Shown here one piece after another: positions 41,759 through 50,504 of a stretch of 51,046 nucleotides of DNA; within the stretch, counting starts at the first letter, position 1, and every line of letters starts with the position of its first letter. Both the position numbers and the translations under genes were made by a program. Source of the DNA: Spirochaetales bacterium. Its GTDB lineage: Bacteria; Spirochaetota; Spirochaetia; Sphaerochaetales; Sphaerochaetaceae. A model generated the notes under the pieces. The model saw only the letters and a list, made by a program, of their open reading frames with translations, made no database searches and had not been told where the DNA came from. The DNA is taken from contig JAFUXI010000046.1 in assembly GCA_017470995.1 (NCBI GenBank), positions 1 through 51,046 on the forward strand, read 5' to 3'.

Positions 41759-43075
41759 CTATTGTATTGATCCGTAGGCCGCTACGACTTCGTCCACGGT
41801 CATATTCCCTGCGGCAACCTGCCAGCCTGCCTTGCTGACCTGGGAAGAGGCCTTGTCCTCAAGCCCGAGGTCCGACAGGTTTATGGAGCGCTCTCCGCCC
41901 ACACTCTGGAACGGAGCATACACGCTGTCAAGGGACATCTCGACACATGGAGTTACCATCCGTTTTGCCATGGCCATCAGGTTCAGCTCCTGTGTATTGA
42001 CCAGAAACCGCATGAACTCATTGGCCATCGCAAGGTTCTTGCTGTTCTTGTTGACGCCGAAACCTACAGAGATGGTATTGATGAAGTATCCGCCCTCATC
42101 CGTGGAAGGAACCGGATGGAAGCTGTATCTGAACGGATGGGCGGTGAAGGCCTCTGACTTGGCTTCCCTCTTCTCAGTACCCGATACCGTATTGCCGGAA
42201 GCCAGCATCATCGGGACATCTCCTTCGAAGAACCTCAGGATCACTGCCTCATAGTTGTTGGCAAGCTTGTTGCACTCCTGCAGGTTGATGAAACCCCGTC
42301 CGATGAAGTCCGCTGTCAGTTCCATTGCGCTTCTCATGTATTCCCCTGCCCCGGGCTTCATTCCGTTCAGATCCTCCAGGGCTTTTTCGTTTCCCTTTAT
42401 CTGCGCGCAGAAATAAGGATAGAAGAGCGGATAAAGAAGATCGGAACCCTTGCTGTAGCACATGATCGGATTGTCATAACCGGCTTTCTTCAGCGCCTCA
42501 CAGGCGGAAACCAGCTCGCTGTAGCTCTTGGGAACGGCAATTTTCTCCTTCTCGAAGATCGCTTCGTTGACAAGCATGCCATATGTCGTGGTGTAGACTG
42601 GAATGCTGAGGATGTTTCCGCTCTGGTCCTTGCTCAGCAGAGCCGGTCTGATGCAGGAAAGGTCAAGACCCAGCGCCGGGTCAGCCAGGTTTTCAGATGC
42701 TGCAGATATCTCCTTGCCGTCAACCCAGTCATACATATACGGATAAGTGAAGAAGATGTCCGGAGCTTCGCTGCCGGCAAGTGCGGTGGACAGGATTCTG
42801 CTTCCGCTCTTGCTGTATCCGTCCATATAGATATATGTCATCTTGACGTTCGGATAGTACTGGGAGAAGCGGTTGAACTCAGCCTCCAGTGCCTCGAAGT
42901 TGCTGTAATGCCCTGCAACCGTGATCGAACAGCTGGTATTCGGATCGAGTTTGGGAACGTAACCGGCGGCACTTTCCTGGGTCTTGGCAGTTTCCTTCTT
43001 GCTGCATGCAACAAGACAAAGCGACAGCACAAGCAAGACGACCAGCAGAATACATGAAGTTCTCTTTCCGATCAT
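41759..43075 (-). CDS. Sugar-binding lipoprotein coupled to the sensor kinase gene
   Basis: 438-residue extracytoplasmic binding protein (SBP_bac_1-like). The signal peptide ends in lipobox LVAC (Cys about 22), followed by SKKETAK. The fold markers are SITVAGHYSNFEALEAEFNR, GSEAPDIFFTYPYMYDWV and NEFMRFLVNTQELN. The ATG overlaps the TGA of the hybrid kinase gene (43072-43075), so translation is coupled. No permease or ATPase genes adjoin, so a role as ligand presenter to the kinase is more likely than transport, although a shared transporter elsewhere is possible. The next gene downstream is tRNA-Lys, convergent. Confidence 0.88.
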   Translation of the reverse strand: MIGKRTSCILLVVLLVLSLCLVACSKKETAKTQESAAGYVPKLDPNTSCSITVAGHYSNFEALEAEFNRFSQYYPNVKMTYIYMDGYSKSGSRILSTALAGSEAPDIFFTYPYMYDWVDGKEISAASENLADPALGLDLSCIRPALLSKDQSGNILSIPVYTTTYGMLVNEAIFEKEKIAVPKSYSELVSACEALKKAGYDNPIMCYSKGSDLLYPLFYPYFCAQIKGNEKALEDLNGMKPGAGEYMRSAMELTADFIGRGFINLQECNKLANNYEAVILRFFEGDVPMMLASGNTVSGTEKREAKSEAFTAHPFRYSFHPVPSTDEGGYFINTISVGFGVNKNSKNLAMANEFMRFLVNTQELNLMAMAKRMVTPCVEMSLDSVYAPFQSVGGERSINLSDLGLEDKASSQVSKAGWQVAAGNMTVDEVVAAYGSIQ

Positions 43076-45600
43076 AGTCTCTCCTCCTTGATTTTCTTGA
43101 TTTCCTTGATGACAAGTTTCATATCCACGGGTTTGGCTATATGTCCGTTCATTCCGGCGGCCAGGCATTCCGAGACATTTTCGGAGAATGCGTCCGCGGT
43201 CATGGCGATAATGGGTATTCCGGACTGCCAGGGCTTGGATAGGCTGCGGATCCTTTTGGTTGCCTCAATGCCGTTCATGACCGGCATCTGGATATCCATG
43301 AAGACCAGATTGAATTCGCCCTCCTTTGAGTCGGCGATACGATCGACCGCAATCTTGCCGTTCTCCGCCCTTTCTGCCTCGACGCCATGCATCTGAAGCA
43401 TCATGGAAATGATCTCCCAGTTGATGTCGTTGTCCTCGGCCACCAGAATCCTTACTCCGGCTATATCGGCATCGTCCTCCTGATCCGTGCGGGTGCTTTC
43501 ATTGCCGATGACCTCGCTCAGCTTATCGTAGAGCGTTGACCTGAACAGCGGCTTGGTGATGAATCCGTTCACCCCGGCCTTCGTCGCGGCTTCCTCTATG
43601 TCGGTCCTGTCGTAGGCCGATATCAGAAGGATGGGCACGCCCTCGCCCACAATTTCGCGGATTCTGCGTGCAGCCTCTATTCCGTCCATGTCGGGCATCT
43701 TCCAATCCAGAATCACTATCTTGTAATCATGCTGCGATGATACCCTGTCCAGCGCCTGTGCTCCGCTTTGGACCAGATCCGCCTCTATGCCGAGGGAGTG
43801 CAGCGTTTCACCTGCGGTTTCACGAATCACGGGGTCATCATCTGCCAGAAGCACCTTCATTGCGGGAAGCTTTATGTCATCCATCTGCCTGTCGGCGATG
43901 GGCAGTTCGAGCGTTATCGTGAAGGTGGTCCCCTTTCCTACCTCGCTCTCGCAATCAATGCTTCCGTTCATCATCTCGACCATCTGCTTGGTTATTGCAA
44001 GACCCAGGCCGGTGCCCTGGATGGTGTTTACGCGGCTGTCAGTCTGTCTGGAGAAAGGCTGGTACATCCTGGCCATGAATTCCGGCGTCATGCCCATGCC
44101 GGTATCGGAAACTATGTAAGTAAGACGGATGGTCCTGTCGGAGGAAGCGGACTCTTCCTTCATCTCTACGTTCACCTGACCGCCGGGCTCCGTGTATTTG
44201 ATGGCATTGGACAGAATATTGATGAATATCTGGTTCAGCCTCAGCTGATCGGCATGGAGATACTCGTGCTCGAAACGGCTGACGCGGAAATTGAAGTCGA
44301 TGTTCTTTTCCTTGACCATCGGCTGTGAGATGTTCACAAGGTTCTCGGCGCACTCTACTATCGAGAAGTTGACCGGATTCAGATTCAGCTTTCCGCTTTC
44401 TACCTTGGAGATGTCGAGGATGTCATTTATAAGTGTCAGAAGATGATTGCCGGCAAGGTTGATCTTGCGAAGGTTCTCACGCACGATATCGGGATCATCT
44501 ATCTTCTTTCCGGTGATCGTAGTCAGGCCTATGATTGCATTCATCGGAGTACGGATATCATGTGACATAGTCGACAGGAAATCGGTTTTTGCCTGATTCG
44601 CGCTGTCGGCAGCGGTAACCGCCACCTTGAGCTGGCGATTGAACGAAAGCAGCAGGAACAGGTTGAATGTAAGGATTATCAGCAGTCCGGCGGTAACTAT
44701 ACCTATCAGCGTCCAGTTTGTCTCGATGTGGCCGAGTTCCGTCATGGGTATCATGGAGAGGATTATCCAGTCATCGGTGGAAGATACGCGGGCATGGGCG
44801 ACAAGGCTCTGCTTTCCTGTGGAGTCTTTGATTTCAACGACTCCGGGATTTCCTACTATGTTTCCCCTAAGTTCCTCCATGACGGAGGAACTGGGACTGT
44901 TATAGGACTGGAAGAACTCGAAGAAATTGGAGTTCTTGAAGGAATGCCCCTTTATGATGTAGTCACCTGCGGAATCGATCAATGCAATCTCGGCATTCTT
45001 GTACTCCTCTGTCGGAAATGCCCATTTCTTCTCGAAGGAGGATACGGGGATGACTCTCAGGAGCACGGCAGGCAGAGCTGCTCCGGACTTGGCATCTTTG
45101 AGCGTGATCGGATTGCAGAATGCTATCGACTGTATGGCATTGATGGGATTGGTATAGATCCTGGTCACATTGACCGTGGCCTCTTCTCTCAGAAGCTCGT
45201 CGAAACCCTGACTGTAAAGGGAGACGTTTTCATAGGAAACGGAATAATCATCCGGGTTCTGCGGACGTGCTTTGGTGGACAGGCCCGATACCTTCTGACC
45301 GTCAGAGACGAGGATATGGGCCATGATCTCCGCGGAGGTGATGGAATCGCGGACAAAGCCTATGGCCTCCTCCGCCGTCATGTTCCTGGAGTTGATGTAG
45401 TTTGCCCATGTGTTGCAGACCTGCTGTTCTCCGACCAGATAGTTCGTGGTCACGTTCTCCATGGCGACGGTCATGCTCTCGAATGATTCCGTCTGGGATG
45501 CGAGAATCCTCTTCTGCTCGGCATCAATGTATACCGAGACAAAGATAAGGATGACCGTTACTATCAGCACATTCCCAAGAATCATCAGTATTTTCTTCAT
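43072..45600 (-). CDS. Hybrid sensor histidine kinase with two receiver domains
   Basis: 842-residue membrane kinase. TM1 (about 7-25), extracytoplasmic sensor region of about 265 residues, TM2 (296-318), HisKA with His347 in TMSHDIRTPMNAI, HATPase with DTGMGM and GTGLGLAI, then REC1 (581-700, acidic DDD and phospho-Asp632 in LDWKMPDMDG) and REC2 (716-842, phospho-Asp769 in MDIQMPVMNG). The sensor region looks like a Cache/PAS-like fold. No Hpt or DNA-binding output domain is present, so the downstream partner is elsewhere. GGAG precedes the ATG within a tandem copy of GAACTGACCG. Coupled to a sugar-binding lipoprotein gene. Confidence 0.93.
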   Translation of the reverse strand: MKKILMILGNVLIVTVILIFVSVYIDAEQKRILASQTESFESMTVAMENVTTNYLVGEQQVCNTWANYINSRNMTAEEAIGFVRDSITSAEIMAHILVSDGQKVSGLSTKARPQNPDDYSVSYENVSLYSQGFDELLREEATVNVTRIYTNPINAIQSIAFCNPITLKDAKSGAALPAVLLRVIPVSSFEKKWAFPTEEYKNAEIALIDSAGDYIIKGHSFKNSNFFEFFQSYNSPSSSVMEELRGNIVGNPGVVEIKDSTGKQSLVAHARVSSTDDWIILSMIPMTELGHIETNWTLIGIVTAGLLIILTFNLFLLLSFNRQLKVAVTAADSANQAKTDFLSTMSHDIRTPMNAIIGLTTITGKKIDDPDIVRENLRKINLAGNHLLTLINDILDISKVESGKLNLNPVNFSIVECAENLVNISQPMVKEKNIDFNFRVSRFEHEYLHADQLRLNQIFINILSNAIKYTEPGGQVNVEMKEESASSDRTIRLTYIVSDTGMGMTPEFMARMYQPFSRQTDSRVNTIQGTGLGLAITKQMVEMMNGSIDCESEVGKGTTFTITLELPIADRQMDDIKLPAMKVLLADDDPVIRETAGETLHSLGIEADLVQSGAQALDRVSSQHDYKIVILDWKMPDMDGIEAARRIREIVGEGVPILLISAYDRTDIEEAATKAGVNGFITKPLFRSTLYDKLSEVIGNESTRTDQEDDADIAGVRILVAEDNDINWEIISMMLQMHGVEAERAENGKIAVDRIADSKEGEFNLVFMDIQMPVMNGIEATKRIRSLSKPWQSGIPIIAMTADAFSENVSECLAAGMNGHIAKPVDMKLVIKEIKKIKEERL

Positions 45601-45678
45601 CGGTCAGTTCTCCGGTCAGTTCATCATGTCTGCAAGGGCCTTGTTCCTTACAATCGAACATTCGCCCCTATTGTAGTA

Positions 45679-45687
45679 ACTATACCA
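45679..45687 (-). promoter_or_regulatory. Extended -10 promoter of the hybrid kinase operon
   Basis: TGGTATAGT on the minus strand (TG-n-TATAGT), about 80 bases before the kinase start. No good -35 at 16-18 bp; TTGCTA lies at 19 bp. Confidence 0.5.
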
Positions 45688-45857
45688 TAAAAATACTCTG
45701 TTTTAGCAACTAAATGAGGTTGTCGGAACAAAAACAAAACTGCCCGTTTTTTGCCGATCTTTTTTCAGAGAACCGAAAGAGCTTCGGTCTTCATTCGAAT
45801 AAATTCACATTATCGTTTTTCAGGGCAAAGCAGGAAACAAACCTCTTATAGGTGCAA

Positions 45858-45871
45858 TGTAAACGTTTGCA
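45858..45871. promoter_or_regulatory. LacI-type operator upstream of MATE 2
   Basis: TGTAAACGTTTGCA is palindromic except for one pair and shares the AAACGTTTGC core with the hppA operators. It lies about 110 bp before the MATE 2 start. The rest of the 45688-45979 gap is AT-rich with a TATAAT at about 45918 but no convincing -35, and a small ACCGAA/TTCGGT hairpin near 45772-45788. Confidence 0.6.
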
Positions 45872-45979
45872 ATGCCGTTTTTTCCATAAGAAAAATTTAT
45901 GATTATATGAAAATATATAATTTGGTTTTTGCCTGATCATCAAATATGATGGATGGGTCATACAAAAAAGGAGTTATCA

Positions 45980-47446
45980 ATGACCATTGCCAAGAAGGAT
46001 CTGTTTGAAGACACCCCGATTATCGATGCAGTGATGAAGCTTGCAGTACCGACAGTCATCGGGCAGATTATACTCGTCATCTACAACATGGCAGATACCT
46101 TCTTCATAGGTCTGACGGATAATAATGCCAAAATCACTGCAGTAACCATCTGCATGCCTGCTTTCATGTTTCTGAGTGCTGTCGCCAACCTTTTCGGAGT
46201 CGGAGGTTCAAGCGTTATATCAAAGGCATTGGGAAAGAGCAACATGGATAGAGGAAGCTGGGCAAGCGCATTCTCATTCTGGGGATGCCTGCTTCTTACC
46301 CTCGTATACAGTTTGCTTGCCTACCTTCTCAGAAATCCGTTCGTCAACTTCCTAGGTGGTTTGCATGCCGATGTACATGCGTATGCCGTTCAGTATCTCA
46401 TCATCACGGTAGTGCTCGGTGGACTGTTCACTGCCATGAATAACCTGATGTCGCATCTTGTCAGATCCGAAGGCCGTTCTCTCCATGCTTCATTGGGTGT
46501 CGCGATGGGCGGAATACTCAACATTGCCCTGGACCCTCTCTTCATGTTCGTGATACTGCCTCCCGGAAACGAGGTTGTAGGCGCCGCCATGGCCACAGCG
46601 CTTTCCAACGTGATATCCTGTATCTACTTCATGATTCTCCTTATTGTATCAAAGAAGAACGATACTACGATAATCAGCATCAGGCTCACGCGGCACTCAT
46701 TCGAATGGAAGATACCGCAGAAGATTCTCGGAGCAGGTGCACCTGCGGCCGTAATGACTTTCGCCGAGAACATCTCTTATGCAATTCTGGACAAACTGCT
46801 TTCAGGTTACAGGATTCTTGCAGTACAGTCGGGTGTGGGAGTTGCAAAGAAAATCAACATGCTTACACATTCGATCGTAAGAGGAATAACCCAAGGTGCG
46901 CTCCCTCTTCTGGGATACAACTACTCCGCAGGAAAGAGAGAAAAGACCAAGCAGATAGTCAGGGTTGTTGCGACCTTCGCTTTCTGTTCGGCGATGTTCT
47001 GCGCCGTGCTGATGTTCATCTTCGCAAGACCGCTTGTCGGAATATTCCTTGATGCAAATGCAGGTGCCGAACTCGAAGAGGCCCTCAACTACGGAGTTGT
47101 CTTCCTCAGGATATTCTGCATCGGCGGACCATTCTCGGCCATAGCCTACGCTTACATTTCCTTCTTCCAAGCTGTCGGGCATGGAAAGGAATCCTTCATT
47201 CTCGCTCTTCTCAGGAAGGGAATTCTGGATATTCCCCTCATGTTCATCCTCAGAGGACTTGCCTCAATCGTTCTCAGTCCCATGCAGTCCATGTTCGGCA
47301 TTGTATCCGCAACTCCAATGGCGGACATCATATGCTTCATCGTTTCCCTGATACTCTTCAGCAGATTTGCGTCCAGTCATCTGGCAAAAGACAAGCGGCG
47401 AAAGCGCTACAATCCCGAAACACAGACATACGAGTATGTGGAATAG
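45980..47446 (+). CDS. MATE-family efflux protein 2
   Basis: 488-residue, 12-helix exporter of the MATE family. Family pattern: TPIIDAVMKLAVPTVIGQIILVIYNMADTFFIG (first 20 bases of the motif already diagnostic), GGSSVISKALGKSN, and the second-half AVMTFAENISYAILDKLL. Only distantly like MATE 1. The ATG at 45980 with AAGGAG eight bases upstream is preferred over an ATG nine codons earlier. Positively charged C-terminal tail. A LacI-type operator lies upstream; lysR follows on the same strand, 19 bases later. Confidence 0.92.
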   Translation: MTIAKKDLFEDTPIIDAVMKLAVPTVIGQIILVIYNMADTFFIGLTDNNAKITAVTICMPAFMFLSAVANLFGVGGSSVISKALGKSNMDRGSWASAFSFWGCLLLTLVYSLLAYLLRNPFVNFLGGLHADVHAYAVQYLIITVVLGGLFTAMNNLMSHLVRSEGRSLHASLGVAMGGILNIALDPLFMFVILPPGNEVVGAAMATALSNVISCIYFMILLIVSKKNDTTIISIRLTRHSFEWKIPQKILGAGAPAAVMTFAENISYAILDKLLSGYRILAVQSGVGVAKKINMLTHSIVRGITQGALPLLGYNYSAGKREKTKQIVRVVATFAFCSAMFCAVLMFIFARPLVGIFLDANAGAELEEALNYGVVFLRIFCIGGPFSAIAYAYISFFQAVGHGKESFILALLRKGILDIPLMFILRGLASIVLSPMQSMFGIVSATPMADIICFIVSLILFSRFASSHLAKDKRRKRYNPETQTYEYVE

Positions 47447-47448
47447 TG

Positions 47449-47457
47449 TGCTATAAT
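47449..47457 (+). promoter_or_regulatory. Extended -10 promoter of the lysR gene
   Basis: TGCTATAAT: TATAAT (47452-47457) with a TG one base upstream. It ends eight bases before the ATG at 47466. No clear -35. No Shine-Dalgarno lies between it and the ATG, so a leaderless transcript is predicted. Confidence 0.55.
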
Positions 47458-47465
47458 GGATTTGT

Positions 47466-48356
47466 ATGGCACTAATTGATCAGAGGGCTCTTACGGTACT
47501 CAGGATAGATGAACTCGGAAGCTTCACAAAAGCCGCCGATGCCTTATGCCTCACCCAACCTGCTGTGAGCCAGCATGTGAAGTCCCTTGAAGAGGAACTG
47601 GGAATAAGGATTTTCGACCGCGAGCAGAAAACAATCAAACTCACGAGAGACGGAGAGATTGCCCTAAAGTACATCAAGCGGCTCAATTCAATATCCAACA
47701 ATATGAAACAGGCCATCAAAGATGAGAAAATGAAGATTACATCCCTTTCCGTCGGGATAACACATACAGTCGAGAGCAGCACAATCATAGAAGCCATAGC
47801 GGAATATACCCGTGAACAGCAGGGTATTTCATTCAAAATCGTCTCCGACACAGCTGAGAACCTTCACAGAATGCTCGTCAATGACGAGTTGGATTTTCTC
47901 ATTATCGAAGGGTTGCTGGACGATAGGAGCCTCAGGATCACAAAGCTCGGAACAGATAGTCTTGTCCTGGCAACTAGCCCGACCCATAGGCTTGCAAATA
48001 AGAAAACGGTAACGATCGAAGAACTGAAGAACGAGAACCTGATACTCAGGCTGCCCAACTCCAATACACGCTATACATTCGAGGAAGCTCTCAGAAAATG
48101 CAGCATGAAGGTGGAAGACTTCAACGTGATTCTGGAGATAGACAACATAGCCACCATAAAGGACCTGATCAGAAGAGATTTCGGGGTGTCGGTTCTGGCA
48201 AAGAGCACCTGCATGGATGAATTGAAGAAAGGAAAGATAGCGGTTCAGGACATCGAGAATCTGGGTATGACCAGAGAGATAAACATAGTCCATACCAGGG
48301 AATTCGTGCACACCGAAATAATCGACGGCATCATCTCACATTTCAAGGAGCTTTGA
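47466..48356 (+). CDS. LysR-family transcriptional regulator
   Basis: 296-residue regulator. Winged helix at the N-terminus: FTKAADALCLTQPAVSQHVK (about 20-39), then EEELGIRIFDREQKTIKLT. The C-terminal effector domain begins near residue 90 (SLSVGITHTVESSTI). Length is standard. Targets are unknown; divergent arrangement is absent, which is unusual for LysR genes. It ends inside the convergent aspartate kinase gene, overlapping by 14 bp. Confidence 0.92.
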   Translation: MALIDQRALTVLRIDELGSFTKAADALCLTQPAVSQHVKSLEEELGIRIFDREQKTIKLTRDGEIALKYIKRLNSISNNMKQAIKDEKMKITSLSVGITHTVESSTIIEAIAEYTREQQGISFKIVSDTAENLHRMLVNDELDFLIIEGLLDDRSLRITKLGTDSLVLATSPTHRLANKKTVTIEELKNENLILRLPNSNTRYTFEEALRKCSMKVEDFNVILEIDNIATIKDLIRRDFGVSVLAKSTCMDELKKGKIAVQDIENLGMTREINIVHTREFVHTEIIDGIISHFKEL

Positions 48357-49668
48357 AGAAGGTATCATATAGAGCATTCAGAGCCTTCTCATAGTCTGCC
48401 TCGTCAACACCGACAATGATATTGATCTCACTGGAACCCTGGTCGATCATCCTGATGTTAACATCGGCGCGTGCAAGGGCGGAGAACAGCTTAGCTGCAA
48501 CTCCCTTGCGGTAGACCATTCCCAGTCCTACTACCGCAATCAGGGCAATAGAGGTATCCACGATCAGGGCATCCGGGGAAAGCGAATCCTGAACATCCTC
48601 CAGTATCCTGCTTCTTTGGGCACGGAAATCCTCGCTGTCCACAATCACGCTCATCGTGTCGATACCGGATGGAACATGCTCGAATGAGACTCCCGCGCTG
48701 GCGATTATGTCCAGAAGCCTTGCGGCAAAGCCGACCTCGTTGTTGAGCATGGCTTTCTCGACGCGGATGGAGCTGAAGCCCTTCTTTCCGGCAATTCCCG
48801 TCACTACCCTGCCGTCGTCTGCAGTGCTCTTTCTGTGAGGCACAATCCAGGTTCCCGAGTCCTCAGGCCTGTTGGTATTGCGGATGTTGATCGGAATGCC
48901 GGCCTGTCTGACCGGGAAGACCGCATCCTCGTGCATCACAGATGCTCCCATGTAGGAAAGCTCCCGAAGTTCCTTATAGCTGATTTCGGATATGGGCTCG
49001 GGATTGGTGACGATTCTGGGGTCTGCGCTGAGCATGCCCGAGACATCGGTCCAGTTCTCGTAGACATCGGCCTTCGCAGCCCTGGCCACTATGGCTCCGG
49101 TGACATCCGAGCCGCCCCTGGAGAAGGTCCTGACGTTTCCGTCGGCACCCGTGCCGTAGAAACCTGCAACCACCGCCCTCTTCTTTCCCTTCAGGATGGC
49201 ACCCAGAGCGGTATTGGTTCTCTCCGCATCCAGATTGCCTTCCTCGTTGAAGAAGATGCAACTTGCGGGATCGATGAAGTCAAAACCCAGAAATGCAGCC
49301 AGGAGCTTGGAGTTCAGGTATTCGCCGCGGCTTGCCATGTAATCGCGCTGAGGGCCGTCCTGAAGGTGCTTTCCGATGACGGAGAACTCGCTCTTGAGGT
49401 CAAACTTTATTCCGAGCTCGTCTGAAATGGAGCTGAAACGCAATTCTATTTTTCCGAGGGCCTCTCTGAAATCCTGCCCGGAGGCGGCAAGGTCATAGCA
49501 AGCATAGAGCATGTCGGTAACCTTGGTATCGTCCTTGCTCCTCTTTCCGGGTGCCGATGCCACTACGAACAGCCTTCCTTCATGGGAAAGGATGATGTCT
49601 GCTGCTTTTCTGAACTGGTTGGCGTCTGCCAGGGAGCTTCCGCCGAACTTGAGGGCTGTTGTATTCAT
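48343..49668 (-). CDS. lysC: Aspartate kinase
   Basis: 441-residue enzyme phosphorylating L-aspartate at the start of lysine, threonine and methionine synthesis. N-terminal kinase motif ALKFGGSSLA (about 4-13), catalytic FSRGGSDVTGA, and YENWTDVSGMLSADPRIV are clear. Two C-terminal ACT domains follow (IRVEKAMLNNEVGFAARLLD and IALIAVVGLGMVYRKGVAAKLF), so allosteric amino-acid control is expected. Start at 49668 has GAGGAG nine bases upstream. No riboswitch is seen. The HAD hydrolase gene lies ten bases upstream. Confidence 0.95.
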   Translation of the reverse strand: MNTTALKFGGSSLADANQFRKAADIILSHEGRLFVVASAPGKRSKDDTKVTDMLYACYDLAASGQDFREALGKIELRFSSISDELGIKFDLKSEFSVIGKHLQDGPQRDYMASRGEYLNSKLLAAFLGFDFIDPASCIFFNEEGNLDAERTNTALGAILKGKKRAVVAGFYGTGADGNVRTFSRGGSDVTGAIVARAAKADVYENWTDVSGMLSADPRIVTNPEPISEISYKELRELSYMGASVMHEDAVFPVRQAGIPINIRNTNRPEDSGTWIVPHRKSTADDGRVVTGIAGKKGFSSIRVEKAMLNNEVGFAARLLDIIASAGVSFEHVPSGIDTMSVIVDSEDFRAQRSRILEDVQDSLSPDALIVDTSIALIAVVGLGMVYRKGVAAKLFSALARADVNIRMIDQGSSEINIIVGVDEADYEKALNALYDTFFKAP

Positions 49669-49678
49669 CTGGATCTCC

Positions 49679-50272
49679 TCAATGAAGGTATGGTGCAAGG
49701 AAGGTTCTGAACTCTTCGTTGTTGCCGGTATATCGGAATGTCGTCATCCCGAGTCTTGAAGCGGTCTGTAGGTTCACTGCCGAATCATCCGTGAAGAAGG
49801 AATCCTCGGGCCTGAAGCCCTCCTCCTTCATTATGTACAGATAGAACTCCTCGTCGGGCTTGGTGTAGTGGATTTCATGCGAGGCATAGAGCTTGTCGAA
49901 GCATGCAAGCGGATGGCTGTCCATGGTCTTGCAGAACTCCCAGTGACCGGCATACGTATTGGAGCCTGATACGACCCTGTGCCCGCTTGCATTCAGCTCG
50001 TTGATTATGTCGATCATCGGCTGATTGGCCACGGGATGGTAGTAAGTCATCATAACGTCATCGTCCGACAGGTCCAGGTTGTACTTGCGCTCGAACATCC
50101 TGTACATGATCTCCGGTCCGCAGAACCCGTCCATGAAAGGCTTGCTGTAGGAAGCCCAGTCTGCACTCACCTTGGCGATGTCCAGGCCGTAGCGCTTGCA
50201 GAACCCATCCAGGACCGAGGGATGGAAGACCACCACCCCGCCTACGTCAAACACGAAAAGCTTTCTATCCAT
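49679..50272 (-). CDS. HAD-superfamily hydrolase
   Basis: 197-residue phosphatase-like protein of the HAD IA group. Motif I is FDVGGVV, with Asp then Gly in the DxD position, as in YihX-like enzymes. Motif II is SGSNTYAG, motif III the Lys in YTKPDEEFY, and motif IV FFTDDSAVN. Substrate unknown, likely a small phosphorylated metabolite. ATG at 50272 is chosen because a TTCACA-17-CATGAT promoter ends seven bases before it; an ATG at 50284 is also open. No Shine-Dalgarno precedes either. Confidence 0.85.
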   Translation of the reverse strand: MDRKLFVFDVGGVVVFHPSVLDGFCKRYGLDIAKVSADWASYSKPFMDGFCGPEIMYRMFERKYNLDLSDDDVMMTYYHPVANQPMIDIINELNASGHRVVSGSNTYAGHWEFCKTMDSHPLACFDKLYASHEIHYTKPDEEFYLYIMKEEGFRPEDSFFTDDSAVNLQTASRLGMTTFRYTGNNEEFRTFLAPYLH

Positions 50273-50279
50273 GTAGACA

Positions 50280-50308
50280 ATCATGACACATTATCAATTC
50301 TTTGTGAA
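50280..50308 (-). promoter_or_regulatory. Promoter of the HAD-lysC operon
   Basis: -35 TTCACA (50303-50308), 17-bp spacer, -10 CATGAT (50280-50285), then seven bases to the ATG. Confidence 0.5.
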
Positions 50309-50393
50309 TTGCCGGTAAAGGCAGCTCCTGGAAATCCAAATTTCCATCATTTTGCATCGTTCATTGTTCTGATGGAAGCGCCAGTGAAAAAAG

Positions 50394-50474
50394 TTAGTAC
50401 AAATGGCTTTGGATATGGCTTCTGTACTAATAAGTTAGTACAAACAGCCTTCAGAACTGCTTTCATACTAACTT
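50394..50474. repeat. Tandem pair of hairpin-forming units, 41-bp period
   Basis: Two imperfect copies, at 50394 and 50435, each start TTAGTACAAA. Unit 1 folds as TTAGTACA (50394-50401) with TGTACTAA (50423-50430). Unit 2 folds as AAGTTAGTA (50432-50440) with TACTAACTT (50466-50474). On the minus strand the element ends in TTTTTT, so it may also terminate nrdG. The remainder of 50285-50504 shows nothing else. Confidence 0.6.
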
Positions 50475-50504
50475 TTCCAGAACGAATCCGCCATACTAGC
50501 AGTT

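Noticed and set aside
45601-45622. Direct repeat CGGTCAGTTC twice at the kinase start
   Set aside because: Two copies 12 bp apart around the Shine-Dalgarno; too short to claim a regulatory role.
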